Assembly: GCF_900095225.1 (NCBI RefSeq)
Contig: NZ_LT607420.1
Coordinates: 184,396-248,395 of the forward strand
DNA length: 64,000 nt
From: Pseudomonas sp. UMAB-08
GTDB lineage: Bacteria > Pseudomonadota > Gammaproteobacteria > Pseudomonadales > Pseudomonadaceae
Reading direction: 5' to 3'
Shown here: positions 55,951-64,000 of the stretch, one piece after another
Numbering within the stretch: the stretch's first letter is position 1
Layout of the letters: every line of letters begins with the position of its first letter
The notes under the pieces: model-generated
Database searches by the model: none
The model's input: only the letters and a program-made list of their open reading frames with translations
What the model was told of the DNA's origin: nothing
Position numbers and translations under genes: made by a program

Positions 55951-56802
55951 TTAGGCCACCGGCTGCCAACTCCCAAGCATGTGCACCAGGTTATTCGCCC
56001 CTGTCAGCCGCAGTTGCCCGCTGGAACCTGGCGCACTGGCTGATAGCACCACTTCGCTCGGTAGACGTACAGGTTTCTGAAATTGCACATCGATCTCGAT
56101 ATTCGACGCGGGCAGATGATCCAGGGCAGCGAGGGTCCGGGCCTCGAGCCACAGGCCATGGGCGATGGCTCGGGGGAAGCCGAATATTTTGGCGCTGGCG
56201 GCACTCAGGTGGATCGGGTTGTAGTCGCCAGAGACTTTGGCGTACTGCCGTCCGATATCGGCCGGTGCCTGCCAGCGTTCCACTTCCAACAGCGGCAACG
56301 GTGCAGGTTCGTAGTCGCCCGCCGGTTCGCCAGGCAGTTGCACGCTACGGCAGAGCATGGTGCTGTCCTCCTCCCACAGAGGGCCGAGGGCGTCTTCAAT
56401 CTGGGTGATCAGGTTGAAGGTCGCGCCTTTGGCATGGGGCTGCAGGTTCACGACGTGTACGCTGACCCTGACCTGACTGACACCCCCCAACGGGCGCAAA
56501 ATGCTGATGCGATTGCCCAGGTGGATCAAGCCCATCAGCGGGAAAGGGAAGTCCCTGGACGTCATCAGTTGCATCTGCAGCGAGAAAGCCAGCACATGGG
56601 GGTAGGTTGGCGGCAGCAGGCTGGAGTGAGTGAATCCACAGACCTTGCGATAGGCTTCCACCTGCTGGGGATTAACCGATACCCAGCAGCGCAGACCTTG
56701 ATCAGGCAACTGCGTGCTTGTGATTTTGCGCCGTAAAGCGGCCTGCATGAACAGGCCTGGCAATGCCGGCGGTGTGGTCAGATAGCTCCACTCATGATCC
56801 AT
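55951..56802 (-). CDS. MaoC-like hotdog dehydratase
   Basis: 283 residues from ATG 56802 (MDHEWSYLTTPPALP), with GGGG upstream. Double hotdog arrangement; the MaoC hydratase motif is in the C-terminal half: YAKVSGDYNPIHLSAASAKI (Asp and His dyad) followed by AIAHGLWLEARTLAALD. Likely hydrates or dehydrates enoyl/hydroxyacyl thioesters. 43 bases downstream of the FabG-like reductase and co-directional, so one operon. Confidence 0.86.
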   Translation of the reverse strand: MDHEWSYLTTPPALPGLFMQAALRRKITSTQLPDQGLRCWVSVNPQQVEAYRKVCGFTHSSLLPPTYPHVLAFSLQMQLMTSRDFPFPLMGLIHLGNRISILRPLGGVSQVRVSVHVVNLQPHAKGATFNLITQIEDALGPLWEEDSTMLCRSVQLPGEPAGDYEPAPLPLLEVERWQAPADIGRQYAKVSGDYNPIHLSAASAKIFGFPRAIAHGLWLEARTLAALDHLPASNIEIDVQFQKPVRLPSEVVLSASAPGSSGQLRLTGANNLVHMLGSWQPVA

Positions 56803-56845
56803 TGATGATCCCCCTGCTCTAGCACTAAAAAGCATACAACGAAGA

Positions 56846-58213
56846 TCAGGCGCCGATAAGGCTCTGACCACATACCCGCAGGACCTGACCACTGAACGCA
56901 CCCGTTCCCGGCTGACTCAGCCAGGCCACGGCTTCCGCGACGTCTTGCGGTAAACCACCCTGGCCCAGCGAACTCATGCGCCGGCCTGCTTCACGCAGGG
57001 CGAAGGGCAGGTCGGCGGTCATTTTGGTTTCGATGAAGCCCGGCGCCACGGCGTTGATGCTGATGCCGCGCTCATGCAACGACGGCGCCCAGGCCTTGGC
57101 CAATCCGATCAACCCAGCCTTGCTGGCGGCGTAGTTGGTTTGCCCACGGTTGCCTGCAATGCCACTGATGGACGCCAGCAGAATGACCCGTCCGTTGTCG
57201 TGCAGGGTGCCACTGTCGAACAGGGCTTTGGTCAGCACTTGGGGGGCGATGAGGTTGACACTCAGCACCGCCTCCCACAGTTCCGGCGTCATGTTCGCCA
57301 GGGTTTTGTCGCGGGTGATGCCGGCGTTGTGCACGACAATGTCGATGCCGTTGCCGTTGTGCCCGCTGAGGCCTTGAATGAGCTGGGCAGCGGCATCGGT
57401 TGCGCAAATATCCAGCGCCAGACTTTGCCCGCCCAGACGCGCAGCGAGTGCTTCGATATCGGCCTTGGCTTGCGGCACATCCACCAACACCACTTCAGCA
57501 CCGTCGCGGGCCAGGGTTTCAGCAATCGCGGCCCCAATCCCGCGCGCAGCCCCGGTGACCAGCGCCCTGCGCCCGGACAGCGGACGACTCCAGTCCTGGA
57601 CGTGGGTCGAGCAGGGCCTCAGTCGCACAACCTGGCCGGAGATGTAGGCGCTTTTCGGCGACAGGAAGAACCGCAATGCGCCTTCCAGTTGATCTTCTGC
57701 GCCGTCATCGATGTGCAGCAATTGTACGGTGCCGCCGTTGCGCATCTCTTTGGCGAGGGAGCGGCTGAAGCCTTCTATGGCCTGCTGAGTACTGGCAGCC
57801 AGTGGATCGCTCAAGGATTCGGGGGCTCTGCCCAGAATCAGCACATGGGCGCTGTGGTCAAAGCTTTTCAGGATGGGCTGAAAAAACTCGCGCAGTTGCT
57901 TGAGCTGGTCGGCGTGGACAAGGGTGCTGGCGTCAAACACCACCGCTTTGAGCTTGGGCCCTTGCTCCGCGACCCAAGCGGTCGCCCCCGGTTGATCGCT
58001 GCCAAAGCTGTACAGCGAATCGGTCAAGCGCTGGGCAAAAATCCTGACGTGATCAGCCAGCGGACCGGCACTGATCAACAGCGTCCCTTCGATGGGACGC
58101 AGACGCCCGGCTTGCCAGCGTTCCAGGTGGACCGGCACCGGCAGGCCAACCGCGCCGACCAGCCGACGGCCAATGTCCGAGTTGGCGAAGTCGATGTAGC
58201 GATCTGAAGACAT
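56846..58213 (-). CDS. Two-domain 3-oxoacyl-ACP reductase (FabG4-like)
   Basis: 455 residues. The N-terminal half (about 1-205) is a degenerate SDR-like domain. The C-terminal half is a full FabG: RRALVTGAARGIGAAIAETL, VHNAGITRDKTLANM, catalytic Ser in LLASISGIAG, and YAASK with the catalytic Tyr and Lys. High-molecular-weight FabGs of this type use NADH and CoA thioesters in other species. Divergent from a thiolase across 112 bases; with MaoC they form a beta-oxidation or reversed-chain-elongation set. Confidence 0.88.
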   Translation of the reverse strand: MSSDRYIDFANSDIGRRLVGAVGLPVPVHLERWQAGRLRPIEGTLLISAGPLADHVRIFAQRLTDSLYSFGSDQPGATAWVAEQGPKLKAVVFDASTLVHADQLKQLREFFQPILKSFDHSAHVLILGRAPESLSDPLAASTQQAIEGFSRSLAKEMRNGGTVQLLHIDDGAEDQLEGALRFFLSPKSAYISGQVVRLRPCSTHVQDWSRPLSGRRALVTGAARGIGAAIAETLARDGAEVVLVDVPQAKADIEALAARLGGQSLALDICATDAAAQLIQGLSGHNGNGIDIVVHNAGITRDKTLANMTPELWEAVLSVNLIAPQVLTKALFDSGTLHDNGRVILLASISGIAGNRGQTNYAASKAGLIGLAKAWAPSLHERGISINAVAPGFIETKMTADLPFALREAGRRMSSLGQGGLPQDVAEAVAWLSQPGTGAFSGQVLRVCGQSLIGA

Positions 58214-58325
58214 GGAACGCTCTCCTTGAGCCGGGGTTCAAAGTAGTTGACCACAGCAAGACAGCGTTCGTTCTCGTCGGGCCTATGCTGTTTTTTAGCG
58301 ATTTTGTCCTAAAAGGGAGTTGTTT

Positions 58326-59603
58326 ATGAATCTGCCACGCCGGGTCGCCATTATCGGCGGCAACCGTATTCCCTTCGCTCGTTCCAATAGCGCCTACGCC
58401 ACGGCGAGTAATCAGGAGATGCTGACGGCCGCGCTGGAAGGGTTGATCGAGCGGTTCAACCTGCATGGCGTGCGCATGGGCGAGGTGGCAGCAGGTGCGG
58501 TGCTCAAGCATTCACGGGACTTCAACTTGACCCGTGAATGCGTGCTCGGCTCGCGGTTGTCCGCGCAGACACCGGCCTATGACATTCAACAAGCCTGCGG
58601 CACGGGCCTGGAAGCGGCGCTGTTGGTCGCGAACAAAATCGCTCTGGGGCAGATCGAGTGCGGGATTGCTGGCGGCGTAGATACCACGTCCGACGCACCG
58701 ATTGGGATCAATGACGACTTGCGCCACATCCTGTTGCAATTCAATCGCAGTAAAACCGTGGCGGAGAAACTCAAGGCCCTGTTGCAGCTGCGCCCGCATA
58801 ACCTCAAACCCGAACTGCCGCGCAACGGTGAGCCGCGCACAGGCCTGTCCATGGGCCAGCATTGCGAGCGGATGGCGCAGACCTGGAACATTCCTCGGGA
58901 GGCTCAGGATCAGTTGGCGCTGGAAAGTCACCTGAAGATGGCGGCCGCCTATGCCGAAGGCTGGCAGGATGACTTGCTTACGCCCTATCTGGGGTTGAAC
59001 CGCGACCAGAATCTGCGCCCGGACCTGACCCTGGCCAAACTTGCCAGTCTCATGCCGGTATTCGAGCGCAGCGCCAAAGGTACGCTGACCGCAGGCAACT
59101 CCACACCGCTGACTGACGGTGCTTCGTTGGTGTTGTTGGGCAGTGAAGAGTGGGCCAAAGAGCGCGGGCTGCCGGTATTGGCGTATCTGCGTGATGGCGA
59201 AGCGGCTGCGGTGGATTTCGTCAACGGTGCCGAAGGGTTGTTGATGGCGCCGGCTTACGCCGTTCCGCGCTTGCTGGCGCGCAACAATTTGAGCTTGCAG
59301 GATTTCGACTATTACGAGATTCACGAAGCCTTCGCCGCACAGGTGCTGTGTACCCTCAAGGCGTGGGAAGACGCCGATTACTGCAAAACCCGCCTGGGCC
59401 TCGACGCGCCGCTGGGGTCGATTGATCGCAGCAAACTTAATGTCAAAGGCAGCTCATTGGCGGCCGGCCACCCCTTCGCCGCGACCGGCGCACGCATCGT
59501 TGCCAACCTGGCGAAGTTGTTGGCAGTGGCCGGGCAAGGACGAGGGCTGATCTCCATCTGCGCGGCGGGCGGGCAGGGGGTCACGGCGATTATTGAGCGG
59601 TGA
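58326..59603 (+). CDS. Acetyl-CoA C-acetyltransferase (thiolase)
   Basis: 425 residues from ATG 58326 with GGGAG 6 bases upstream (a TTG two codons earlier is less likely). Active-site Cys in QQACGTGLEAAL, YEIHEAFAAQV, GHPFAATGAR, and the second Cys in ISICAAGGQG. The insertion-containing form resembles FadI/YfcY thiolases. Divergent from the FabG-MaoC pair, suggesting common use in fatty-acid metabolism; from memory P. aeruginosa PA4785-PA4786 has the same neighbours. Confidence 0.9.
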   Translation: MNLPRRVAIIGGNRIPFARSNSAYATASNQEMLTAALEGLIERFNLHGVRMGEVAAGAVLKHSRDFNLTRECVLGSRLSAQTPAYDIQQACGTGLEAALLVANKIALGQIECGIAGGVDTTSDAPIGINDDLRHILLQFNRSKTVAEKLKALLQLRPHNLKPELPRNGEPRTGLSMGQHCERMAQTWNIPREAQDQLALESHLKMAAAYAEGWQDDLLTPYLGLNRDQNLRPDLTLAKLASLMPVFERSAKGTLTAGNSTPLTDGASLVLLGSEEWAKERGLPVLAYLRDGEAAAVDFVNGAEGLLMAPAYAVPRLLARNNLSLQDFDYYEIHEAFAAQVLCTLKAWEDADYCKTRLGLDAPLGSIDRSKLNVKGSSLAAGHPFAATGARIVANLAKLLAVAGQGRGLISICAAGGQGVTAIIER

Positions 59604-59633
59604 TTGCGCGCTGTTCGCGAAGAGCGCCGAACG

Positions 59634-60662
59634 TTAAGCCGCTCGGGCTTCTTCCCGCGCAGCCTGCGACAGCTGTTTATGGTTGCGACTCGCGTAGTTT
59701 TCCGCGATCACCGAACAGACGATCAACTGCATTGGGTGATAAATCATGATCGGCAACAGGATCAGGCCCAGCCCAGGGTTGGCGCCGAAGATCAGTGCGG
59801 CCATCGGTGCGCCAGCGGCCAGGGACTTCTTGCTCGCGCAAAACACCGCTGCCACTTCATCGGCGTGATTGAAGTTCAGGGCGCGAGTCGTGCGCGTGGT
59901 CATGAACAGAATGACCGCCAGTAAGACGCCGCTGCCAATAAAGGCGCTGAGAATCACCGTATCACCTTGTTGTTGCCACATGCCGGACACCATCGAATTA
60001 CAAAACGCGGCGTAGACCAGCAACAGGATCACGACTTTGTCGACGATATTCGTGTAGCGCTTGTGCCGGGCGAAAAACTTGCCGAGGAACGGACGCACCA
60101 GTTGCCCCAGCACCAGTGGCAACAGAAGCATTGCGCTCAAGTCGAGCAGGGTCGACCCCAGATCAATCCCGCCAGCGCCCGTGCCGACCACCAGGCTCAC
60201 GAGCCAGGGGGTCATGAAGATCCCGAACACACTGGACATGCTGGCATTCAGAATGGCCGCAGGAACGTTGCCCCCTGCGCTGCCGGTCAGTGCAACCGAG
60301 GAGGAAATGGTCGAGGGCAGGGCGCACAGGTAGAAGAAGCCAAGCATCAACAAGGCTGGCATGTGTGAGCCGAACAGCTGGTTGCAGATCAGCCAGATCA
60401 GGGGGAAGACCACGAACGTGAAGGCCTGCACCATGATGTGCAGTTTCCAGTTTTTCAGGCCGTGGCTGATTTGTTCGCTGGACAGGTTCACCCCGTGCAG
60501 GAAGAACACCAGAAACACCCCGATGTTGATCACATATTCAGCATGCATCCCGCCGCCGGCACTGCCGAAGCCCGGGAAGAAATACGCGAGCAACGTGGCG
60601 ATCAGCATGCCGCAAAGGAACCAGTCCGTAACGACGCGTTTGAGGTGCTTGAAGGCATGCAT
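59634..60662 (-). CDS. Bile acid:sodium symporter family transporter
   Basis: 342 residues with about ten helices: VTDWFLCGMLIATLLAYFFP, INIGVFLVFFLHGVNLS, CALPSTISSSVALTGSAGGN (typical of the SBF-like/YfeH branch) and a late FCASKKSLAAGAPMAALIFG. Probably an organic-anion:Na+ symporter; substrate unknown. Divergent from an AraC regulator across 150 bases, so that regulator likely controls it. Confidence 0.88.
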   Translation of the reverse strand: MHAFKHLKRVVTDWFLCGMLIATLLAYFFPGFGSAGGGMHAEYVINIGVFLVFFLHGVNLSSEQISHGLKNWKLHIMVQAFTFVVFPLIWLICNQLFGSHMPALLMLGFFYLCALPSTISSSVALTGSAGGNVPAAILNASMSSVFGIFMTPWLVSLVVGTGAGGIDLGSTLLDLSAMLLLPLVLGQLVRPFLGKFFARHKRYTNIVDKVVILLLVYAAFCNSMVSGMWQQQGDTVILSAFIGSGVLLAVILFMTTRTTRALNFNHADEVAAVFCASKKSLAAGAPMAALIFGANPGLGLILLPIMIYHPMQLIVCSVIAENYASRNHKQLSQAAREEARAA

Positions 60663-60812
60663 AAATAGGTCGGCCTGATGTTGTGGAGACGTTATGGAAA
60701 GAGGGACGCGTTATAAAAGAGTTTTGTAAAAAAAGATGACCGAAGGCTAACCTGCACGCGATGATGCCGTCTTGCGACATAAGGCCAATCGATAGCGACT
60801 AACGGACAATTT

Positions 60813-61598
60813 ATGGGCTTTCGTCAGGGTAACGAGCGTCAGATACCTCTACTCAGTGCTTTGCCGCGCCCGGTCTATGCGCGGGCGGAAAGCCTGGGTG
60901 CGGGTTCCTGGACGCCGCCTCATCGTCATGACTGGGTGCAGTTCTCTTATGCAATCAGCGGCGTATTAGGCGTGCACACCGCGGAGGGTAGTTTTTTCGC
61001 GCCACCGCAGTGGGGCGTGTGGATTCCCGCCGGGGTCGAGCATGACGTGGCTACGTCGATGCGGGCGGAGATGCGCAGCCTGTATGTGCGCAAGGAGGAC
61101 TGCAGTTGGGCGCCGGAGCGTTGTCGTGTGCTGGAGGTCACGCCGCTGGCCCGCGAGCTGATCAAGACGTTTTGCTTGCTGCCGCCAAGTTATCCACAGG
61201 GTGACAGCAGCGAGGCGCGGCTGGTGCAGGTGCTGCTCGATCAACTGGCCCATCTGCCGGAAGTCGGGTTCTCTCTGCCGCTGCCGCGTCATCCGCGTTT
61301 GCTTGGGCTGTGCAACGAATTGATCGAAAATCCCAGTCAGTCGATCACCCTGCAGGGATGGGCCGAGCGCCTGGGCATGTCGGAGAAAACCGTGATGCGT
61401 TTGTTTCAGCGCGAAACTGGCTTGAGTTTTCGTGGCTGGCGTCAGCGCGCGCGGTTGTTATCCTCGCTCAGCGCACTGGAAGAGGGCGAAAGCGTGACTA
61501 ACACGGCCCTGTCCTGTGGGTACGATTCGACCTCGGCGTTCATCGCCGCGTTTAAAAGCCTGTTTGGCTTCACCCCGGGTGAACTGTTCAAGCCCTGA
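60813..61598 (+). CDS. AraC-family regulator with cupin sensor
   Basis: 261 residues. N-terminal cupin (WTPPHRHDWVQFSYAISGVL, WGVWIPAGVEHDV) and C-terminal double helix-turn-helix (ITLQGWAERLGMSEKTVMRL, ALSCGYDSTSAFIAAFKSLF, GFTPGELF). This AraC subgroup is often placed next to the transporter it controls, here the divergent BASS gene. The ribosome site is weak. Confidence 0.88.
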   Translation: MGFRQGNERQIPLLSALPRPVYARAESLGAGSWTPPHRHDWVQFSYAISGVLGVHTAEGSFFAPPQWGVWIPAGVEHDVATSMRAEMRSLYVRKEDCSWAPERCRVLEVTPLARELIKTFCLLPPSYPQGDSSEARLVQVLLDQLAHLPEVGFSLPLPRHPRLLGLCNELIENPSQSITLQGWAERLGMSEKTVMRLFQRETGLSFRGWRQRARLLSSLSALEEGESVTNTALSCGYDSTSAFIAAFKSLFGFTPGELFKP

Positions 61599-61864
61599 TG
61601 CCTGCGGTCCGGTGTTTTTTGCAGGTCCGTCCTAGGGAATTTATGTTATCTGTAACGCCAATGGATAAAACTGCTTACAGCTTGCGTGGTCCCATCTGAC
61701 TGGGCTCGGTTATGCTCTGCCCGGCATGGAAGCTGCTAAATAATTGAAGCCTTTCGTAAATCTCTGAAGGTCAAAGGTCGGCATCTACTACTCGCTGTGA
61801 GAGGATTGCCGTATAACGAGCAACAATCGCGTGTTTGGCAACGAAGGACCCACAATAAAAGCTG

Positions 61865-62758
61865 ATGAAGACTCCAAAACGCATTGAACCCCTGATCGAG
61901 GACGGTCTGGTCGACGAGGTGCTGCGCCCACTCATGAGTGGTAAAGAGGCAGCTGTTTATGTGGTGCGCTGTGGCAACGAGCTGCGGTGCGCCAAGGTTT
62001 ACAAGGAGGCGAATAAACGAAGTTTCCGGCAGGCCGCGGAGTATCAGGAGGGTCGCAAGGTTCGCAACAGCCGGCAGGCCCGAGCGATGGCCAAGGGCTC
62101 GAAGTTCGGTCGTAAAGAGACTGAAGATGCCTGGCAGAATGCTGAAGTAGCCGCGCTGTTTCGTTTGGCCAGCGCGGGTGTGCGAGTGCCCAAGCCGTAC
62201 GACTTCCTTGAAGGCGTGCTGTTGATGGAACTGATCGCCGACGAGTTTGGCGACGCGGCCCCTCGCTTGAACGATGTGGTGATGGAACCGGATCAGGCGC
62301 GGGAGTATCACGAGTTCCTGATCAGGCAGATCGTGCTGATGCTGTGTACCGGTCTGGTGCACGGTGACTTGTCCGAGTTCAACGTGCTGTTGACCCCGGG
62401 CGGGCCGGTGATTATCGATTTGCCGCAGGCTGTCGATGCCGCTGGCAACAACCATGCGTTCAGCATGCTGGAGCGCGACGTCGGTAACATGGCTTCTTAT
62501 TTCGGACGCTTTGCCCCGGAATTGAAGACGACCCGGTACGCGAAAGAAATGTGGGCGCTTTATGAAGCTGGCATCTTGCACCCGGGCAGTCCGCTGACCG
62601 GTGAGTTCGATGAGCCTGAAGACCTGGCCGATGTCGGTGGGGTTCTGCGGGAAATCGAAGCGGCCCGTCTGGACGAGGACCACCGTCAGGCTGTCCGCGC
62701 GGCAGATGACGCGCCACCGAGCAAAACCGAAGAGCCGCCTCCACCCTGGATGCAGTGA
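61865..62758 (+). CDS. RIO-type protein kinase
   Basis: 297 residues. RIO fold: MSGKEAAVYVVRCGNELRCA with the ATP-binding Lys in AKVYKEANKRSFRQ; catalytic loop LVHGDLSEFNVLL; metal-binding IIDLPQAVD in place of DFG. In Pseudomonas it is annotated as a serine protein kinase; physiological targets are unknown. 266 bases of mostly unassigned sequence precede it. Confidence 0.9.
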   Translation: MKTPKRIEPLIEDGLVDEVLRPLMSGKEAAVYVVRCGNELRCAKVYKEANKRSFRQAAEYQEGRKVRNSRQARAMAKGSKFGRKETEDAWQNAEVAALFRLASAGVRVPKPYDFLEGVLLMELIADEFGDAAPRLNDVVMEPDQAREYHEFLIRQIVLMLCTGLVHGDLSEFNVLLTPGGPVIIDLPQAVDAAGNNHAFSMLERDVGNMASYFGRFAPELKTTRYAKEMWALYEAGILHPGSPLTGEFDEPEDLADVGGVLREIEAARLDEDHRQAVRAADDAPPSKTEEPPPPWMQ

Positions 62759-62768
62759 TCCGCTAAAT

Positions 62769-62796
62769 AAAAAATCCGGCTCAGGCCGGATTTTTT
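62769..62796. terminator. Bidirectional terminator between RIO kinase and cueR
   Basis: AAAAAATCCGGC (62769-62780) pairs with GCCGGATTTTTT (62785-62796) around TCAG: an A/T-flanked GC stem that works on both strands for the convergent genes. Confidence 0.93.
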
Positions 62797-62826
62797 ATTG
62801 GGTAGTCGGAATGCCTGCGGCCAGGA

Positions 62827-63231
62827 TCAGTCGCAGCACCCACCAGACGCCAGGTCCTTGAGAATCGGACAGTCCGGGCGATGGTCGCCCTGGCAGTGCT
62901 CGACCAGCTCTTGCAAGGTATCGCGCAGGCTGGCCAGTTCGCTGATCTTCTGATCCAGCGCCGTGATGTGTTCACGGGCCAGGGCTTTGACATCGCTACT
63001 GGCACGCTGGCGGTCTTGCCACAGAGTCAGCAGTTTGGCCACTTCTTCCAGTGAGAAACCCAGGTCCCGCGAACGCTTGATGAAGGCCAGCGTGTGCAGA
63101 TCTTCCGGCCCGTACAGTCGATAACCGCTGTCACTGCGGTGCGCGGCCTTGAGCAGGCCAATGGATTCGTAATAACGAATCATCTTGGCGCTCAGACCAC
63201 TGTTTTTGGCGGCTTGACCAATATTCATCAT
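62827..63231 (-). CDS. cueR: Copper-responsive MerR regulator CueR
   Basis: Cu(I)-sensing activator of copper efflux. 134 residues: MerR helix-turn-helix (NIGQAAKNSGLSAKMIRYYE), dimerisation helix, and the metal loop with two cysteines spaced C-x7-C (HCQGDHRPDCPIL), diagnostic of CueR. A C-terminal GGCCD adds further thiols. The start could be ATG 63231 or 63228; the latter is better spaced from GGAG. It follows copA by 6 bases, so regulator and pump share a transcript. Confidence 0.93.
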   Translation of the reverse strand: MMNIGQAAKNSGLSAKMIRYYESIGLLKAAHRSDSGYRLYGPEDLHTLAFIKRSRDLGFSLEEVAKLLTLWQDRQRASSDVKALAREHITALDQKISELASLRDTLQELVEHCQGDHRPDCPILKDLASGGCCD

Positions 63232-63237
63232 GGCTCC

Positions 63238-64000
63238 TCAATCGATATCCTTCGGCTTCCAGGTTTTCAGCAGCAGCGCATTGCTCACCACACTGACACT
63301 CGACAGCGCCATCGCAGCGCCCGCCAACACTGGGTTGAGGAAGCCGAATGCGGCCAGGGGAATGCCGATCAGGTTGTAGACGAAGGCCCAGAACAGGTTC
63401 TGGCGAATCTTCGCATAGGTTTTGCGGCTGATCTCCAGCGCCGCCGGGATCAAGCGGGGGTCGCCGCGCATCAGGGTAATCCCGGCCGCATGCATGGCCA
63501 CATCGGTTCCGCCGCCCATGGCGATACCGATGTCTGCCGCCGCCAATGCCGGCGCGTCGTTGATGCCGTCACCAACCATCGCCACCACCCCGGTTTTTTT
63601 CAGCTCGACAATGGTCGCCGCTTTGTCGGCGGGCAGGACTTCTGCGTGCACATCGCTGATACCCAATGCCTCGGCCACCACACGGGCGCTGCCGCGATTG
63701 TCGCCGGTGAGCAAGTGGCTGCTGATATGACGTGCAGTGAGTTGTTGGACCGCTTCCAGAGCACCGGGCTTGAGCGTGTCTCCGAAGGCCAGCAGCCCCA
63801 GCACCGAGGGCTGCGCGCCGCGCTCAATCAGCCAGGACAACGTGCGACCTTCTGCCTCCCATGCTTGCGCGGATTGCGCCAGGGTTCCCATGGTCAGGCC
63901 GCTTTCTTCCAGCAGACGGCGATTGCCCAGCGCCAGATCCCGACCTTGCACGGTCCCGGCAATGCCTCGCCCCGGCAGCGCCTGGCTGGCGGCGACCGCT
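63238..64000 (-). CDS. copA: Copper-translocating P-type ATPase CopA (5' partial)
   Basis: Exports Cu(I) across the inner membrane. Only the C-terminal 253 residues are in the window; the frame is open through base 64000. Visible: nucleotide-binding region (PGRGIAGTVQGR), TGDN motif in LLTGDNRGSARVV, hinge VGDGINDAPALAAADIGIAM, and the last membrane helices (NLFWAFVYNLIGIPLAAFGF, MALSSVSVVSNALLL). The GTG at 63951 is not the true start. Linked to cueR. Confidence 0.92.
   Translation of the reverse strand, partial: AVAASQALPGRGIAGTVQGRDLALGNRRLLEESGLTMGTLAQSAQAWEAEGRTLSWLIERGAQPSVLGLLAFGDTLKPGALEAVQQLTARHISSHLLTGDNRGSARVVAEALGISDVHAEVLPADKAATIVELKKTGVVAMVGDGINDAPALAAADIGIAMGGGTDVAMHAAGITLMRGDPRLIPAALEISRKTYAKIRQNLFWAFVYNLIGIPLAAFGFLNPVLAGAAMALSSVSVVSNALLLKTWKPKDID

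Noticed and set aside
57074..58207. 377-residue open frame opposite the FabG-like gene
   Set aside because: Antisense to a gene with complete SDR motifs; no domain of its own.
1..64000. Search for CRISPR arrays, tRNA/rRNA genes, transposases and integrases
   Set aside because: No regularly spaced repeats, no tRNA-like cloverleaf with CCA-adjacent acceptor, and no recombinase motifs were seen by eye; a tRNA at an island edge cannot be fully excluded without a scan.

Overview
The window reads as chromosomal DNA of a fluorescent-group Pseudomonas. The evidence is high coding density, GC-rich genes and gene order. From memory, retS-purD-purH-fis-dusB, aroQ-accB-accC-dsbD-chemoreceptor-gcbA, and DUF2333-NUDIX-SUI1-speA follow the Pseudomonas aeruginosa PA4839-PA4856 order. 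The aco locus between prmA and accC resembles Pseudomonas putida. No rRNA, tRNA, CRISPR array, insertion sequence or integrase was seen.

Layout. 1-1371: end of a CbiG-CobJ fusion of cobalamin synthesis. 1630-3908: three consecutive genes that are diverged copies of one unrecognised family. 3930-14638 (minus): marC, retS, purD, purH, fis, dusB, a zinc-ribbon membrane protein and prmA. 14795-22351: complete acetoin/2,3-butanediol catabolic operon (acoX-acoA-acoB-acoC-bdhA, minus) with its divergent sigma-54 activator acoR; a near-consensus sigma-54 promoter and a candidate activator palindrome lie between them. 22426-30416 (minus): accC, accB, aroQ, dsbD, a CtpL-like chemoreceptor and the diguanylate cyclase gcbA.

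30417-37280 is an accessory island between gcbA and the DUF2333 gene. It holds a translationally coupled pair of unknown proteins, an Hcp-type T6SS protein, a small Hcp-coupled protein with a transthyretin-like tail, a membrane epimerase/DUF4166/membrane-protein operon, and a roughly 1-kb segment bounded by an 18-bp direct repeat that carries a frameshifted small gene and a membrane protein. 37281-41527 is core again (DUF2333, NUDIX, SUI1 factor, speA). 41719-44228 is a vgrG-DUF4123 pair with no effector gene after it.

44262-64000: MATE transporter; alpha-2-macroglobulin lipoprotein plus PBP1C; two DUF4136 lipoproteins; cmoM with a MazG-like gene; a MaoC/FabG/thiolase set; a BASS transporter with a divergent AraC regulator; a RIO kinase; and copA-cueR, with copA cut by the window edge.

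The most unusual parts are the three-paralog cluster, the Hcp island with its repeat-bounded segment and G-tract frameshift, and the cargo-less vgrG-adaptor pair. Family names rest on motif recognition by eye; no database search was possible.
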